The notes under the pieces are model-generated. The model saw only the letters and a list, made by a program, of their open reading frames with translations, was not told the DNA's origin and ran no database searches. Shown here one piece after another: positions 1 to 8,461 of a DNA stretch of 64,000 nucleotides (positions are counted from its first letter, which is position 1; the number at the start of each line of letters is the position of its first letter). Position numbers and translations under genes: made by a program. Source of the DNA: Kitasatospora acidiphila (GTDB taxonomy: Bacteria > Actinomycetota > Actinomycetes > Streptomycetales > Streptomycetaceae). The stretch covers positions 124,001 to 188,000 of the forward strand of contig NZ_VIGB01000003.1 of the NCBI RefSeq assembly GCF_006636205.1, read 5' to 3'.

Positions 1-1
1 G

Positions 2-394
2 ACGGGCTTTCGCTACACGGCGGCCGGGGTCCCGGTGTGCGTGCATCCGGGCAAGGTCGGCCTGCCGGCGGCCCGTTACGCCAGCAAGCGCCTGCCGGTG
101 CCGGCCCTGGCGCCACGCCCGGCCCCGCCCCGGGCGCCGCTCCCCCACCCCGACGCGCTGCCGCCGCGGCGCACCCCGTCGCCGCGCCCGGCCGAGCCGG
201 ACGACGCCGCGATCCTGGCCGGCGCCCGCCCCCAGGTGCCCGAGGAGTTGCTCGCCCTGCTGCGCGGGCGGCTGCGCCAAGCGGACCCCGATCAGCTTCA
301 GGAGGCCGTGGCCGAGGCCGAGTTGACGGCCTGCCACAGCTTCCCGGTGGACGCCGTGGTCGCGGCGATACGCCAGGTGCTGAGCGGCGGTTGA
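2..394 (+). CDS. C-terminal part of an unrecognised protein (5' end outside window)
   Basis: The reading frame is already open at the left edge and ends with TGA at 392-394, so only the last ~130 residues are present. The GTG at 35 lies inside this open frame and need not be the true start. Visible parts are a short N-terminal piece ending in RYASKRLPVPAL, a Pro/Ala/Arg-rich linker of about 40 residues, and a helical tail (EELLALLRGRL onward). I do not recognise the family. Third-position GC fits a real gene. The next gene converges on it from the right, 7 nt away. Confidence 0.6.
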   Translation, partial: TGFRYTAAGVPVCVHPGKVGLPAARYASKRLPVPALAPRPAPPRAPLPHPDALPPRRTPSPRPAEPDDAAILAGARPQVPEELLALLRGRLRQADPDQLQEAVAEAELTACHSFPVDAVVAAIRQVLSGG

Positions 395-401
395 CCCGCC
401 G

Positions 402-911
402 TCACCCCTCGGGCTCGCCGGCCCGACCACTCGTCAGGCCCGGTGCCGCGTCCGCGATCCGCTGCCGCATCGAGCGGCGCCCCAGCGCCTCGACGGCCTC
501 CTCGATCAGCCGGCTCAGCGGATAGGGCAGCTCGGCCTCGAACGCGGCGGCCGCCGCGACGGTCGCGTCCCACTCGGCGTTCATCACCGGCAGCAGTTCC
601 TCTCCGCGCGGGCTGAGCCGGACGATCCGCTGCCGGGCGTCGGCGCCGGGGGCCAGCACCACCAGATCGTCCTTGACCATCGACGCGACCGTCTGACTGG
701 CGGCCGAGTGGGTCACGCCGATCGCCCGCCCCAAGTCCCGGATGCTGCTCGGCCCGTCGGCCACCAGTGCCCGCACCACGGGCACGTAGCGCGGCCGGAA
801 GCCCGGCAGGCCGAGATCGTCGTAGACCGCCGCGACATCGCCGTCCAGCAGCTCCAGCAGATGGCGCAGCCGGGTGCCGAGCGGATAACCACCAAGCGCT
901 TGATCACTCAT
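402..911 (-). CDS. MarR-family transcriptional regulator
   Basis: A 169-residue winged-helix regulator of MarR size. The core has the family pattern: an N-terminal dimerisation helix (LRHLLELLDG), a helix-turn-helix around residues 55-80 (IRDLGRAIGVTHSAASQTV), and a beta wing with DARQRIVRLSPRGEELLP, the usual MarR wing motif. The ATG at 909-911 was chosen because it puts a normal-length N terminus before the first helix; upstream in-frame codons run into the divergent gene. It is transcribed away from an aminopeptidase-like gene at 981, and an imperfect palindrome lies between them, so it probably represses itself and that gene. The ligand is unknown. Confidence 0.88.
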   Translation of the reverse strand: MSDQALGGYPLGTRLRHLLELLDGDVAAVYDDLGLPGFRPRYVPVVRALVADGPSSIRDLGRAIGVTHSAASQTVASMVKDDLVVLAPGADARQRIVRLSPRGEELLPVMNAEWDATVAAAAAFEAELPYPLSRLIEEAVEALGRRSMRQRIADAAPGLTSGRAGEPEG

Positions 912-919
912 ACGGTCTA

Positions 920-939
920 ATGTAACAGTGCTGTTGCAT
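920..939. promoter_or_regulatory. Imperfect 20-bp palindrome, probable MarR operator
   Basis: The sequence atgtaacagtgctgttgcat is an inverted repeat with one mismatched pair in each 9-nt arm comparison. It lies 9 bp upstream of the marR start and about 40 bp upstream of the divergent ATG at 981, the expected place and size for a MarR dimer site. That the neighbouring regulator binds it is inference. Confidence 0.6.
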
Positions 940-980
940 CTACGCGATGCCGCCGTACCAACAACGTGGAGGGGGCCGAG

Positions 981-1993
981 ATGGCCGAGTTGTATCCGGA
1001 AATCCAGCCGTACCAGAGCGGGATGCTCGATGTCGGGGACGGCAACCAGATCTACTGGGAGGTCTGCGGACGGGCGGACGGCAAGCCCGCGGTGGTGGTG
1101 CACGGGGGCCGGGCTCCGGTTGCGGTCCCCGGTCGCGCCGCTACTTCGACCCCGAGCGCTACCGGGTGGTCCTGTTCGACCAGCGCAACTGCGGCCGCAG
1201 CACCCCGCACGCGTCCGACCCGGCCACCGACCTGCGGCACAACACCACCGCCCACCTGATCGCCGACATGGAGAAGCTCCGCGAGCACCTGGGCATCGAG
1301 CAGTGGCTGCTGTTCGGCGGCTCCTGGGGCTCCACGCTGATCCTGGCCTATGCCGAGACCCACCCGGAGCGGGTCTCGGAGATCGTGATCTCCGCCGTCA
1401 CCACCACCCGGCGCTACGAGCTCGACTGGCTCTACCGGGGCGCCGGCCGGTTCCAGCCCGAGGCCTGGGACCGGTTCCTGGCCGGCGCGCCGGGCACCCC
1501 CCGCGACGGGGACGTGGTGGCCGCCTACGCGCGCCTGGTGGAGGACCCGGACCCGGCGGTGCGGGCGAAGGCCACCGCCGACTGGGTCGCCTGGGAGGAC
1601 GCGGTGCTGTCCAACGAGACCGGCGGCTCCTTCAACCCCTACGGTGACCGGCCGGACGACGCCCAGACGGCGCTGGTGCGGATCTGCGCCCACTACTTCT
1701 CGCAGGGGGCCTTCCTGGAGGAGGGCGCCCTGCTGCGGGACGCCGGCAAGCTGGCCGGGATCCCCGGGGTGCTGGTGCACGGGCGGTACGACATGGGCGG
1801 CCCGCTCGACACCGCCTGGGAGCTCGCCAAGGCGTGGCCGGGCGTGGCGCTGCACGTGGTCGAGGACGCGGGCCACCTCGGCGGCCTCAACGCCACCACC
1901 CGTGGCCATGTCCTGGCGGCGCTCGATCGGTTCGCCGGCGACACGCCGGTATCCGGAGACGACACGCCGATGTCCGGAGAGGCGGACGTCTGA
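981..1993 (+). pseudogene. Prolyl aminopeptidase-like alpha/beta hydrolase, frameshifted
   Basis: The translation matches the proline iminopeptidase family (S33) but in two frames. The first frame, from ATG 981 with GGAGGGGG just upstream, gives YPEIQPYQSGMLDVGDGNQ and runs to HGG. The second then continues with PGSGCGPRSRRYFDPERYRV to the stop at 1991-1993. Adding one C to the run at 1105-1110 joins them and restores the oxyanion-hole motif HGGPGSG. The nucleophile motif GGSWGS, the acid in GRYD and the His in GHLGG are intact, and the restored length (~337 residues) is normal. It is therefore either a very recent pseudogene or a sequencing indel. A divergent MarR regulator with its palindrome probably controls it. 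Confidence 0.85.
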
Positions 1994-2085
1994 CCATAAG
2001 ATGATCGACACAGGGGACGGGGGAACCACTGCCGCGATGCGTGGTGTCTTCCGTCGGGGGAGGGATTGCCATCAAGGAGGGCCCC

Positions 2086-2916
2086 GTGTCGATATCGCCC
2101 AAGATTCCGCAGCCGCGCCGCCGACTGCTCGCCTGGACCGCGGCCGGCGCCGCGAGCCTCGCGGTCGGCACGCTGGCCGGCTGCTCGGACAGCTCCCATG
2201 CGTCCAACGGGGCGGCGCCCGAGCCCTCGGACTCCTTCTCCCCCGACGCCCCGATCAACCCGTCGGCGGCCGCCGGCCTGCCCAGCCCGACGGCCACCGG
2301 TACGGTCGCCGCCCGGACCAAGCCGGTCTTCAAGGTCCACGACATCCTGCCCGACGCCCCGTCCGACGCGATCGCGCTGACCATCGACGACGGCCCCAGC
2401 CCGCTCTACACCCCGCAGCTGCTGGCCCTGCTGCGCAAGTACGACATCCAGGCCACCTTCAACGTGATCGGCAGCCAGGCCCACGTCCACAAGGACGTGA
2501 TCCGGCAGATCGCCGCCGACGGGCACATGGTGGCCAACCACACCATGACCCACCCGCAGCCGCTCTCCAAGCGCACCAAGGCGCAGATCGAGGCGGAGAT
2601 CGCCAACGCCCAGTCGGTGATCGTGGACGCCGGGGCGCCCACGCCGACGCTGTTCCGCTCGCCGGGCGGCGACTGGTCCACCGAGATCTTCGCGGCCACG
2701 GCCAAGTACGGCATGATCCCGATCGACTGGGACGTCGACCCGCGCGACTGGAGCCGCCCCGGGGTCGCCCAGATCACCCAGAAGCTGATGGCCGCCCGAC
2801 CGGGTGACATCCTGCTCTGCCACGACGGCGGCGGCGACCGTACGCAGACCCTGGAGTCGCTGAAGACCGTGCTCCCCGCACTGAAGGCCAAGGGCTTCAC
2901 GTTCGTGCGGCTGTGA
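2086..2916 (+). CDS. Polysaccharide deacetylase (NodB domain) lipoprotein
   Basis: Predicted surface-anchored carbohydrate esterase of family CE4, removing acetyl groups from an N-acetylated glycan such as peptidoglycan. GTG 2086 was chosen because AAGGAGG lies 5 nt upstream; the in-frame GTG at 2041 has no such site. Residues ~8-32 form an export signal with RRR before a hydrophobic stretch and a lipobox LAGC, so the mature protein should be lipid-linked. After a Ser/Pro-rich linker the NodB motifs appear in order: TIDDGPS, NHTMTHP (metal-binding His pair), RSPGGDW, and the HDGG near the end. The usual TFDDG is TIDDG here, a tolerated change. It is 276 residues long and appears monocistronic. 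Confidence 0.9.
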   Translation: MSISPKIPQPRRRLLAWTAAGAASLAVGTLAGCSDSSHASNGAAPEPSDSFSPDAPINPSAAAGLPSPTATGTVAARTKPVFKVHDILPDAPSDAIALTIDDGPSPLYTPQLLALLRKYDIQATFNVIGSQAHVHKDVIRQIAADGHMVANHTMTHPQPLSKRTKAQIEAEIANAQSVIVDAGAPTPTLFRSPGGDWSTEIFAATAKYGMIPIDWDVDPRDWSRPGVAQITQKLMAARPGDILLCHDGGGDRTQTLESLKTVLPALKAKGFTFVRL

Positions 2917-3034
2917 CGTGCTCCCGGCCCGCTCAGCGGTAGCGGCAGCGGCAGCCGGGGATCCGCCAGGCCCGATCGGACGTGGCCGGACGTCCAGGCC
3001 TGATCGGACGTTGCCACGCGTCCGACGGGCTCGC

Positions 3035-3529
3035 TCAGCGGTAGTCGTCGGAGTGGGTGGCGCCTTCCAGGTCGTCCAGGATGGCGTAGCGGATCGCCTC
3101 GCTGAGGCTCTCCGGCTCGGTGGCGTCGCCCAGCTGGGCGTCCGCGTCGTCGTCGGCGTCGGTCACATGGACGGCGGCCTCCTCGGCGCTGGCCGCCCCG
3201 CAGTCCCGGCCGACGTCCGAAGCCAGCGTGTCGTCCGGGCCGGGCACCAGCCGCCCGGCCCGGGGGCGCGGCCCGTCGCTCCAGCGGTCGTCGACCGCGT
3301 CCGGCGGCTCGTCCGGCTCCTCGGCGGCCAGCAGCTGGTCGAGTGACTCCCCCTGGTTGCCCTCGGCCGGGGTGGTGCCGTAGGCGGTGGCGCCCCGGTA
3401 GCCGCCGCTGGTGGTCAGGCCGGTGTCCAGCGGGTCGTCGCCCAGCCGGTCGCTCTCCAGCGAATCCGCAGGCTGCAGCACACCGTCGTCCTCCACCGGG
3501 ATGAAGTCCCGGTCGTCCCAGTCGGTCAT
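3035..3529 (-). CDS. DUF5709 domain protein
   Basis: An acidic 164-residue actinomycete protein of unknown function. It shows the layout I associate with DUF5709: VLQPADSLESD near the N terminus, an invariant-looking GATAYGTTPAEGNQGESLDQ stretch around residues 45-65, and EEPDEPPD after it, followed by a low-complexity acidic tail. ATG 3529 is preceded by GGAAGG at normal spacing. There is no signal peptide or membrane segment. It stands alone, in the same orientation as the kinase downstream of 3690. Family assignment is from memory of the consensus and the role is unknown. Confidence 0.75.
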   Translation of the reverse strand: MTDWDDRDFIPVEDDGVLQPADSLESDRLGDDPLDTGLTTSGGYRGATAYGTTPAEGNQGESLDQLLAAEEPDEPPDAVDDRWSDGPRPRAGRLVPGPDDTLASDVGRDCGAASAEEAAVHVTDADDDADAQLGDATEPESLSEAIRYAILDDLEGATHSDDYR

Positions 3530-3689
3530 GGCACACCTTCCGTCCGTTCGGGGCGGCGTCCGGTTCGCCGTGGCTGCTCCGGTCAGCGGTGCGAAGCATG
3601 AGGCGTGCGACTTTTCGCCCACACGCTCATGCTTCGCAACCGGTGATCGCTCTGCAACTTCTCGGCGAAACCTCTCGGGACCGGCGCGC

Positions 3690-5855
3690 TCAGGGGATGT
3701 ACCACTCCTGGGCCTTGTCGCCGGGCACGCAGGCGTCCATGGTCACCCGCCGGCCCGATCCGTGATCGGTCATGCAGTGCCCCTGGCCGCCCTGCGAGTC
3801 CTCGATCAGGTGGGCGCCCCGGGTGCTTCCGGCGGCCAGCATGAAGTACGGGCTGAAGTCCTGCATCCCGCGCAGGTCGAGGGAGTTGGAGGTTCCGCCG
3901 AAGTTGGGCACGTCGTTGAGGGCCGGGCTGCTGGTGTTGCACGGGTAGAAGGCGTCGAAGCTGCCGGGCACGTAGACCCAGCCGTACTGGGTGTTCTCGT
4001 TCATCACCACCGGTGCGCCGCCGGTCATGCTGCCGGAGAAGCCCAGCTTGAGGCCGTCGGCGACGTTGGTGATGTAGCCCCAGGTGCCGCCGCCGCAGCC
4101 GGACGGGGGCGTGTTGGCACCACCACTGCCCGGATTGCTGCCGCCACCCGGGTTGCTGCCCCCACCGGGGTTGCTGCCGCCACCCGGGGCGCTGCCGCCG
4201 CCCGGGGTGCTGCCGCCGCCGGGGGTGCTTCCGCTGCCCGACGAGCTGCCCGCTGAGCCGCCCGAACCGCCCGCGCCGCCGCCGGGCCCGTTGCCCGAAC
4301 CGGCCGACGCGCCGCCCTTGCCGGCGCCCGAGGAGCCGCCGCCCGCCGGGGCGCCGTCGGCGTTGCCACTGCCGGAGTTGCCACTGCCGGAGTTGCCGCC
4401 GCCCCCGGCCGGGGCACCGCCGTTCGGGGCCGGGTTCGGCTGCGATCCGCCGCCGTTCTGCCCCGGAGTGGCGGGGGCGCCGCCGGAGGCTGCCGCGGAC
4501 GGCGAGCCGGCTGAGGTTCCGGAGGCGCTCGCAGGGGCGCTCACCGAGCTGCTCGCCGATGCCGAGGATGAGCCGCTGCCGCCCGATCCGCCGGACCGGG
4601 AGGCCGAGGCCAGCGGCTGGGCGCCGGGCAGCAGGGCGGTGGTGTGCGGGGACTCGTCCAGGTTGAGCACCACGCCGATGCCCGCCGAGGCGACGATCAC
4701 GCAGGGCACCAGGATCAGCGTGGTCCGGCGCCGCCGCTTCCACCAGACGGGTTGCGGCGCGCCGAGCACGGTCGGCTGGCTGGAGATCTCCGTGCTGCCG
4801 GTGTCACGGCCGACCGGGGTGGGGCCGTCCGCGACCGGGCTGGCGGGCTCGGTGGGGGTGCGCGCGGCGGCGGGCGCCTCGGCACCGCCCGCGAGGGCCT
4901 TGGCCGGCTCGGTGGGCGCCGACTCGCCGTCCTCGGAAGCCTCGTCAGCGGCCTCGCCAGCCGCGCTGGCGCCCGGCGCGGCGGCAACCGGTGCACCGGC
5001 GACCGGCGGGGGCGTCAGGTCGGGCAGGCCCTCGGCCGCCCGCCGGGCCGCCACCGCCATCGCGGCCGCCGTCGGATGGCGGTCGCCGGGCGACTTGGCC
5101 AGCGCCCGGGCCACGAACGCCCGCACCGGCTCGGGGAACTCCTCGGGCAGGGCGGGGGCCGGCTCGCGGACGTGCTTGAGCACGATCTCCAGCACCGTCT
5201 CACCGGTGAACGGGAGCTCACCGGTGAGGAGTTCATAGGCCACCACACCGATCGAGTAGAGGTCGGAGGCCACGACCGTGCCCTGGCCCTCGGCCTGCTC
5301 GGGCGCCATGTAGAGGGCGGTGCCGAAGACCGAGTGCGAAGTGGTGATCTTGGTGCCGGCCAGGGCCCGGGCGATGCCGAAGTCGGTGACCTTGACCAAC
5401 CCGCCCGTGGTGACCATGAGGTTGGACGGTTTGATGTCGCGGTGCACGATCTCCCGCTCGTGCGCGATCTGCAGGGCCTCCAGCGCCTGCGCGACGAGGT
5501 CGAGCGCCTCCTCGGCCGGCAGCCGGCCCCGCTCTGCGCGGATCGCGTCCAGCGGCCGGCCGTCGACCAGCTCCATGACGAGGTAGGCGAGACGGTCATC
5601 CGGCTGGTCGTCGTCCTCGCCGTAGTCGTGGATGTCGACGATGCTCGGGTGGCTGAGCGAGGCGAGGATCCTGGCCTCACGCCGGAACCGCAGCGCGAAG
5701 TCGGCGTCGTCCAGCAGCGCGGGCAGCACGATCTTGACCGCGACCCGGCGTTCGAGTACTTGGTCCTCGGCCCGCCAGACCTCGCCCATCGCGCCGCCGC
5801 CGATGCGCTCGACCAGTGTGTAGCGGCCCCCGAGAACCGTCCCTCGGCTCCACAT
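3690..5855 (-). CDS. Transmembrane Ser/Thr protein kinase with extracellular lectin-like tail
   Basis: A 721-residue PknB-type kinase. The cytosolic kinase domain (about residues 10-275) is complete: glycine loop GGGAMGEVW, ATP-binding Lys in VAVKI, catalytic loop HRDIKPSN, DFG in VTDFGIA and APE in YMAPEQ. An Ala/Pro/Glu-rich juxtamembrane linker leads to one transmembrane helix (~378-400, TLILVPCVIVASAGIGVVL). Outside the membrane is a Gly/Ser/Pro spacer, including five tandem PGGGS-type units, and then a ~130-residue C-terminal domain with four Cys ending in QEWYIP. That ending resembles the QxW motif of ricin-type lectin domains, so the tail may sense a glycan; this is inference. ATG 5855 follows a GGGGAACGGGGA purine tract. 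An insertion sequence lies 177 bp upstream. Confidence 0.92.
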   Translation of the reverse strand: MWSRGTVLGGRYTLVERIGGGAMGEVWRAEDQVLERRVAVKIVLPALLDDADFALRFRREARILASLSHPSIVDIHDYGEDDDQPDDRLAYLVMELVDGRPLDAIRAERGRLPAEEALDLVAQALEALQIAHEREIVHRDIKPSNLMVTTGGLVKVTDFGIARALAGTKITTSHSVFGTALYMAPEQAEGQGTVVASDLYSIGVVAYELLTGELPFTGETVLEIVLKHVREPAPALPEEFPEPVRAFVARALAKSPGDRHPTAAAMAVAARRAAEGLPDLTPPPVAGAPVAAAPGASAAGEAADEASEDGESAPTEPAKALAGGAEAPAAARTPTEPASPVADGPTPVGRDTGSTEISSQPTVLGAPQPVWWKRRRRTTLILVPCVIVASAGIGVVLNLDESPHTTALLPGAQPLASASRSGGSGGSGSSSASASSSVSAPASASGTSAGSPSAAASGGAPATPGQNGGGSQPNPAPNGGAPAGGGGNSGSGNSGSGNADGAPAGGGSSGAGKGGASAGSGNGPGGGAGGSGGSAGSSSGSGSTPGGGSTPGGGSAPGGGSNPGGGSNPGGGSNPGSGGANTPPSGCGGGTWGYITNVADGLKLGFSGSMTGGAPVVMNENTQYGWVYVPGSFDAFYPCNTSSPALNDVPNFGGTSNSLDLRGMQDFSPYFMLAAGSTRGAHLIEDSQGGQGHCMTDHGSGRRVTMDACVPGDKAQEWYIP

Positions 5856-6031
5856 TCCCCGTTCCCCCTGATGGTGAGCATTGGCTGCCGGCCAATGGAA
5901 AAGCGTATGGCCCTTCCCGCTCCATGACCAGCGCCGTGGAGTGGCGGCACGGTGGCGGGTGCGCGGCCCGATCGCCCTGTCGATCGGCCGCACGCGTTCG
6001 AACCCTACTGCACTGGCACTTGTCCCCCTGA

Positions 6032-6036
6032 CTGAG
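6032..6036. repeat. Left 5-bp target-site duplication (CTGAG) of the insertion sequence
   Basis: CTGAG at 6032-6036 is repeated at 7616-7620, directly outside both perfect inverted repeats of the element, as expected for a staggered 5-bp target cut. Confidence 0.75.
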
Positions 6037-7615
6037 CTTGGCGTTTAACCTCGCTGGGCCTGGTGCTCCTTGATCGACTCGGCCCGTTTGACGGTCTTGC
6101 CGACGTCGTGGCGCTTGGCCCGGTGCTTGTTCTTCGAGCCGGGTGGCCGTCCCGGTCCGGGACGGGACGGTTTCGGTGCGGCGGCCGGGCGGGCCGTCAT
6201 CGCGCGGACGTTGCGAAACCCCCGCCTCACCCGGGCGGGGGTGAGACGGCGCGGCTCGGCCGGGCGTTCCCAAGGGCGGCGAAGGTCCTCGGCGAGCGGT
6301 CGGGCGAGGCGGAGCTGGGTGTGGGCGGCGATGATGAGCCAGGTCCACAGGTCGGCACTATCCGCGTGGCGGACCTTCGGGGCGGTCCAACCGAGTGTCT
6401 GCTTCATCAGCCGGAACGTGTGCTCCAGGTCGAAGCGTCGAAGGAACGACTGCCACCAGCGGTCCACGGCCACGGCCGTCGCGCCGGCGGCCGAGCACCA
6501 CAGCCAGACCGGCTTCGGTTCGCGGTCGCCCGGCAGGTACTCGACTTTCAGGCGGATCAACGTGCCGTGCAGGACGGGTAGTTCCTCCTCCGCGTGGTCG
6601 AGCCACGGGCCACGGTGGGCGAGCCTGGGGTGCATCCGGTCCCAGGCTGTCGCCTCGGCCTTGCCGTAGCGGGTGGTGTCCGTGGCCGTGGTGACGTCGG
6701 GTTCGTGCCAGGTGTCGGGCTTGGCGAAGGTGAGGACGCCGCCGTGCTTGCGGGGCCGGCCGCCCTTCGGGCCGGAGCGGGCGGGGCCGGCGTCGCGGAG
6801 CATGACGCGGTCCGAGCGCAGGCGTCCGACCAGCACCACGGGCAGGTCGGCCAGGGCGTGGGAGAGGTAGGCGACGTCGTAGCCGGCGTCCATCGTGATC
6901 AGGATCTCGGGATCGCCGTTGTGCCACTGCTTGCTTTCCATCAATCGCCCGACCACGTCGCGCAGTTGAATAGCGGTGACGCCGGTGGCGTCGTCTGCGG
7001 GACCAAGGCGAACGGCGTCCAGCAGCGCGACCCAGGAGGTGCGGCCGGACTCCAGGGCGGCGACGAAGGAGTACGGCCAGCCCGGCACGAACTGGTCCGT
7101 CGAGCGGTCGCCGCGGCCGTAGACATGGCAGAACAGCCGCTCGTTGCTGGTGGGGGCGTCGGGGCGCAGCCAGTTGCTGACGTCGACGGCCAGGACGATC
7201 CGCCCGTCGGCGGCCTTCGGCAGCGGCAAGTCGGTCAGGGCGCGGCGCAGGCGGGCCGACTCGGCCCAGCCCCGGTCCAGGGCCTGGTACAGGGCGCCGT
7301 GCCCGCGTCGGTGCTCTGCCGCGAGCGACAGCTCGACCAGTGTCTTCACCGGCCCGTCCGTGCACAGGACCGCGTCCGTGAGCTCGAAGAGCGCGTCCGG
7401 GCGGGCGTACAGGGATTCGTAGAACTCAACCCGAAAGCGGGACAGGACGTCCAATGCCTCGCCTGTGGCCGCGTGGACGGGGAGACTCATAGGCAGCGGC
7501 CGTTCTCTCGTGCTTCGTGACTCGACATCTCGAAGCGTGAAGAACGGCCGCGTCGCGTGCCCGCAGAACCCATGGATCTCAGCCGGTCGAGTGACCAGCG
7601 AGGTTAAACGCCAAG
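6037..7615 (-). mobile_element. Complete insertion sequence (1579 bp) with 21-bp perfect inverted repeats
   Basis: The element is bounded by 6037-6057 (CTTGGCGTTTAACC, then TCGCTGG) and its exact reverse complement at 7595-7615, and flanked by a CTGAG direct repeat. It carries one gene, a DDE-type transposase read leftwards. The TAA stop of the transposase (6045-6047) lies inside the left repeat, so the end sequence serves both as transposase site and gene end. Intact ends, intact reading frame and an intact target duplication indicate recent insertion. It landed 2 bp beyond the stop codon of the gene ending at 7623 and 177 bp upstream of the kinase, disrupting neither. Confidence 0.9.
6045..7490 (-). 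CDS. DDE transposase of the insertion sequence
   Basis: A 481-residue transposase with an RNase H-like core. Candidate catalytic acids are the Asp in VLAVDVSNW (~residue 100), the Asp in ILITMDAGYD (~200) and the Glu in FDLEHTFRLMKQ (~350), the last in the conserved C-terminal motif with F/R/K spacing typical of IS4/IS701-like enzymes. A basic Pro/Lys/Arg tail (GPGRPPGSKNKHRAKRHD) follows. ATG 7490 is the first Met and gives the natural start MSLPVHAATGEALDVLSRF; no strong ribosome site precedes it, which is usual for transposases. The assignment to an IS4/IS701-like DDE group is from motif spacing, and the exact IS family is uncertain. Confidence 0.88.
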   Translation of the reverse strand: MSLPVHAATGEALDVLSRFRVEFYESLYARPDALFELTDAVLCTDGPVKTLVELSLAAEHRRGHGALYQALDRGWAESARLRRALTDLPLPKAADGRIVLAVDVSNWLRPDAPTSNERLFCHVYGRGDRSTDQFVPGWPYSFVAALESGRTSWVALLDAVRLGPADDATGVTAIQLRDVVGRLMESKQWHNGDPEILITMDAGYDVAYLSHALADLPVVLVGRLRSDRVMLRDAGPARSGPKGGRPRKHGGVLTFAKPDTWHEPDVTTATDTTRYGKAEATAWDRMHPRLAHRGPWLDHAEEELPVLHGTLIRLKVEYLPGDREPKPVWLWCSAAGATAVAVDRWWQSFLRRFDLEHTFRLMKQTLGWTAPKVRHADSADLWTWLIIAAHTQLRLARPLAEDLRRPWERPAEPRRLTPARVRRGFRNVRAMTARPAAAPKPSRPGPGRPPGSKNKHRAKRHDVGKTVKRAESIKEHQAQRG

Positions 7616-7620
7616 CTGAG
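7616..7620. repeat. Right 5-bp target-site duplication (CTGAG)
   Basis: Second copy of the CTGAG target duplication, directly outside the right 21-bp inverted repeat. Confidence 0.75.
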
Positions 7621-7622
7621 TG

Positions 7623-8366
7623 TCAGCGGGGCAACCGGCCAGTGAGGTTGTGCCAGTGCGCCCGGGCATCGTCGAGGGCCGTGGCCGCCGCGGCCGGGCG
7701 CTGGTCCGCCCCCTGGCGCTCGGTCAGCTCGGCGAGCCGGTCGCGTGCGGACCGCTGAGGTGCGGAGCGCTGTTCGAGCTCCTTCAGCTCGGCCTCCGCC
7801 GCGGCCACCAACTGGTCGCGGCGCTTCAACAGGGCGTGCTCCTCGGCCACGGCGTTCACCACTCGGTTGCCGAACCGGCGCACCTCCTCCTCGCCGTGCA
7901 AGCCCTGTTCGAACATCTGGCGGTGCACTCGGCCGCCCGGCAGTGCGAAGTGGAGGCAGTGGCGCCGGTCGACCCGCTCGATGCGGACGGTCAGCCCGGC
8001 CAGTGGCAGCTCCTCGGCGCCGACCACCACCGCATGCCGGTGCAGCGCGAGCACTCCGAGCCGCACCAGCAGCGGGCCCCGGCCGGGACAGCGCAGTTGC
8101 TCGACCCGCCGGGCCGCCAGCTCCACCTCGTACCGGTGCCGCGCCTCGGCGCCCCGCACCTCGGCCTGCGCACCCGTCAACTCCCGCCTCGCCGCGCGGT
8201 GCAGGTGTCCCACCGTGCGGCGGGCGGCGGCCAGTTGCCGCCGGTCCGGCGCGAAGGCGGCCCCGAACGCGTAGGCCCAGCCGCCCGGGTAGCGCGACAG
8301 CTGCCAGGCGACCGCCGCCCCGCCGCCGACCAGGAGCGCCAGCAGTACCCCGATCACGATCCCCAT
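7623..8366 (-). CDS. Membrane-anchored coiled-coil hypothetical protein
   Basis: A 247-residue protein with one N-terminal membrane helix (GIVIGVLLALLVGGGAAVAW, residues 2-21) followed by long Ala/Arg/Glu/Leu-rich helices (residues ~40-90 and ~175-235) that look like coiled coil, separated by a beta-rich middle (LVRLGVLALHRHAVVVGAEE to RRHCLHFALPGG). ATG 8366 was chosen because GGAAGG is at good spacing and it starts exactly at the membrane helix. I do not recognise the family. The insertion sequence sits just past its stop codon but leaves the gene intact. Confidence 0.7.
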   Translation of the reverse strand: MGIVIGVLLALLVGGGAAVAWQLSRYPGGWAYAFGAAFAPDRRQLAAARRTVGHLHRAARRELTGAQAEVRGAEARHRYEVELAARRVEQLRCPGRGPLLVRLGVLALHRHAVVVGAEELPLAGLTVRIERVDRRHCLHFALPGGRVHRQMFEQGLHGEEEVRRFGNRVVNAVAEEHALLKRRDQLVAAAEAELKELEQRSAPQRSARDRLAELTERQGADQRPAAAATALDDARAHWHNLTGRLPR

Positions 8367-8461
8367 GCCCGGCCCTTCCTCACCGTGTTCAGCACCGCTC
8401 CGAAGCATCCCAGAGCGGCCAGGGGTGGTCACCGGGATCGCCCGCCCCTACGCTGCCCGCC

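Noticed and set aside
4084-5238. Long Pro-rich open frame antisense to the kinase
   Set aside because: It is the reverse-strand shadow of the Gly/Ser/Pro-rich stalk and kinase domain; the kinase frame has all motifs and normal codon bias.
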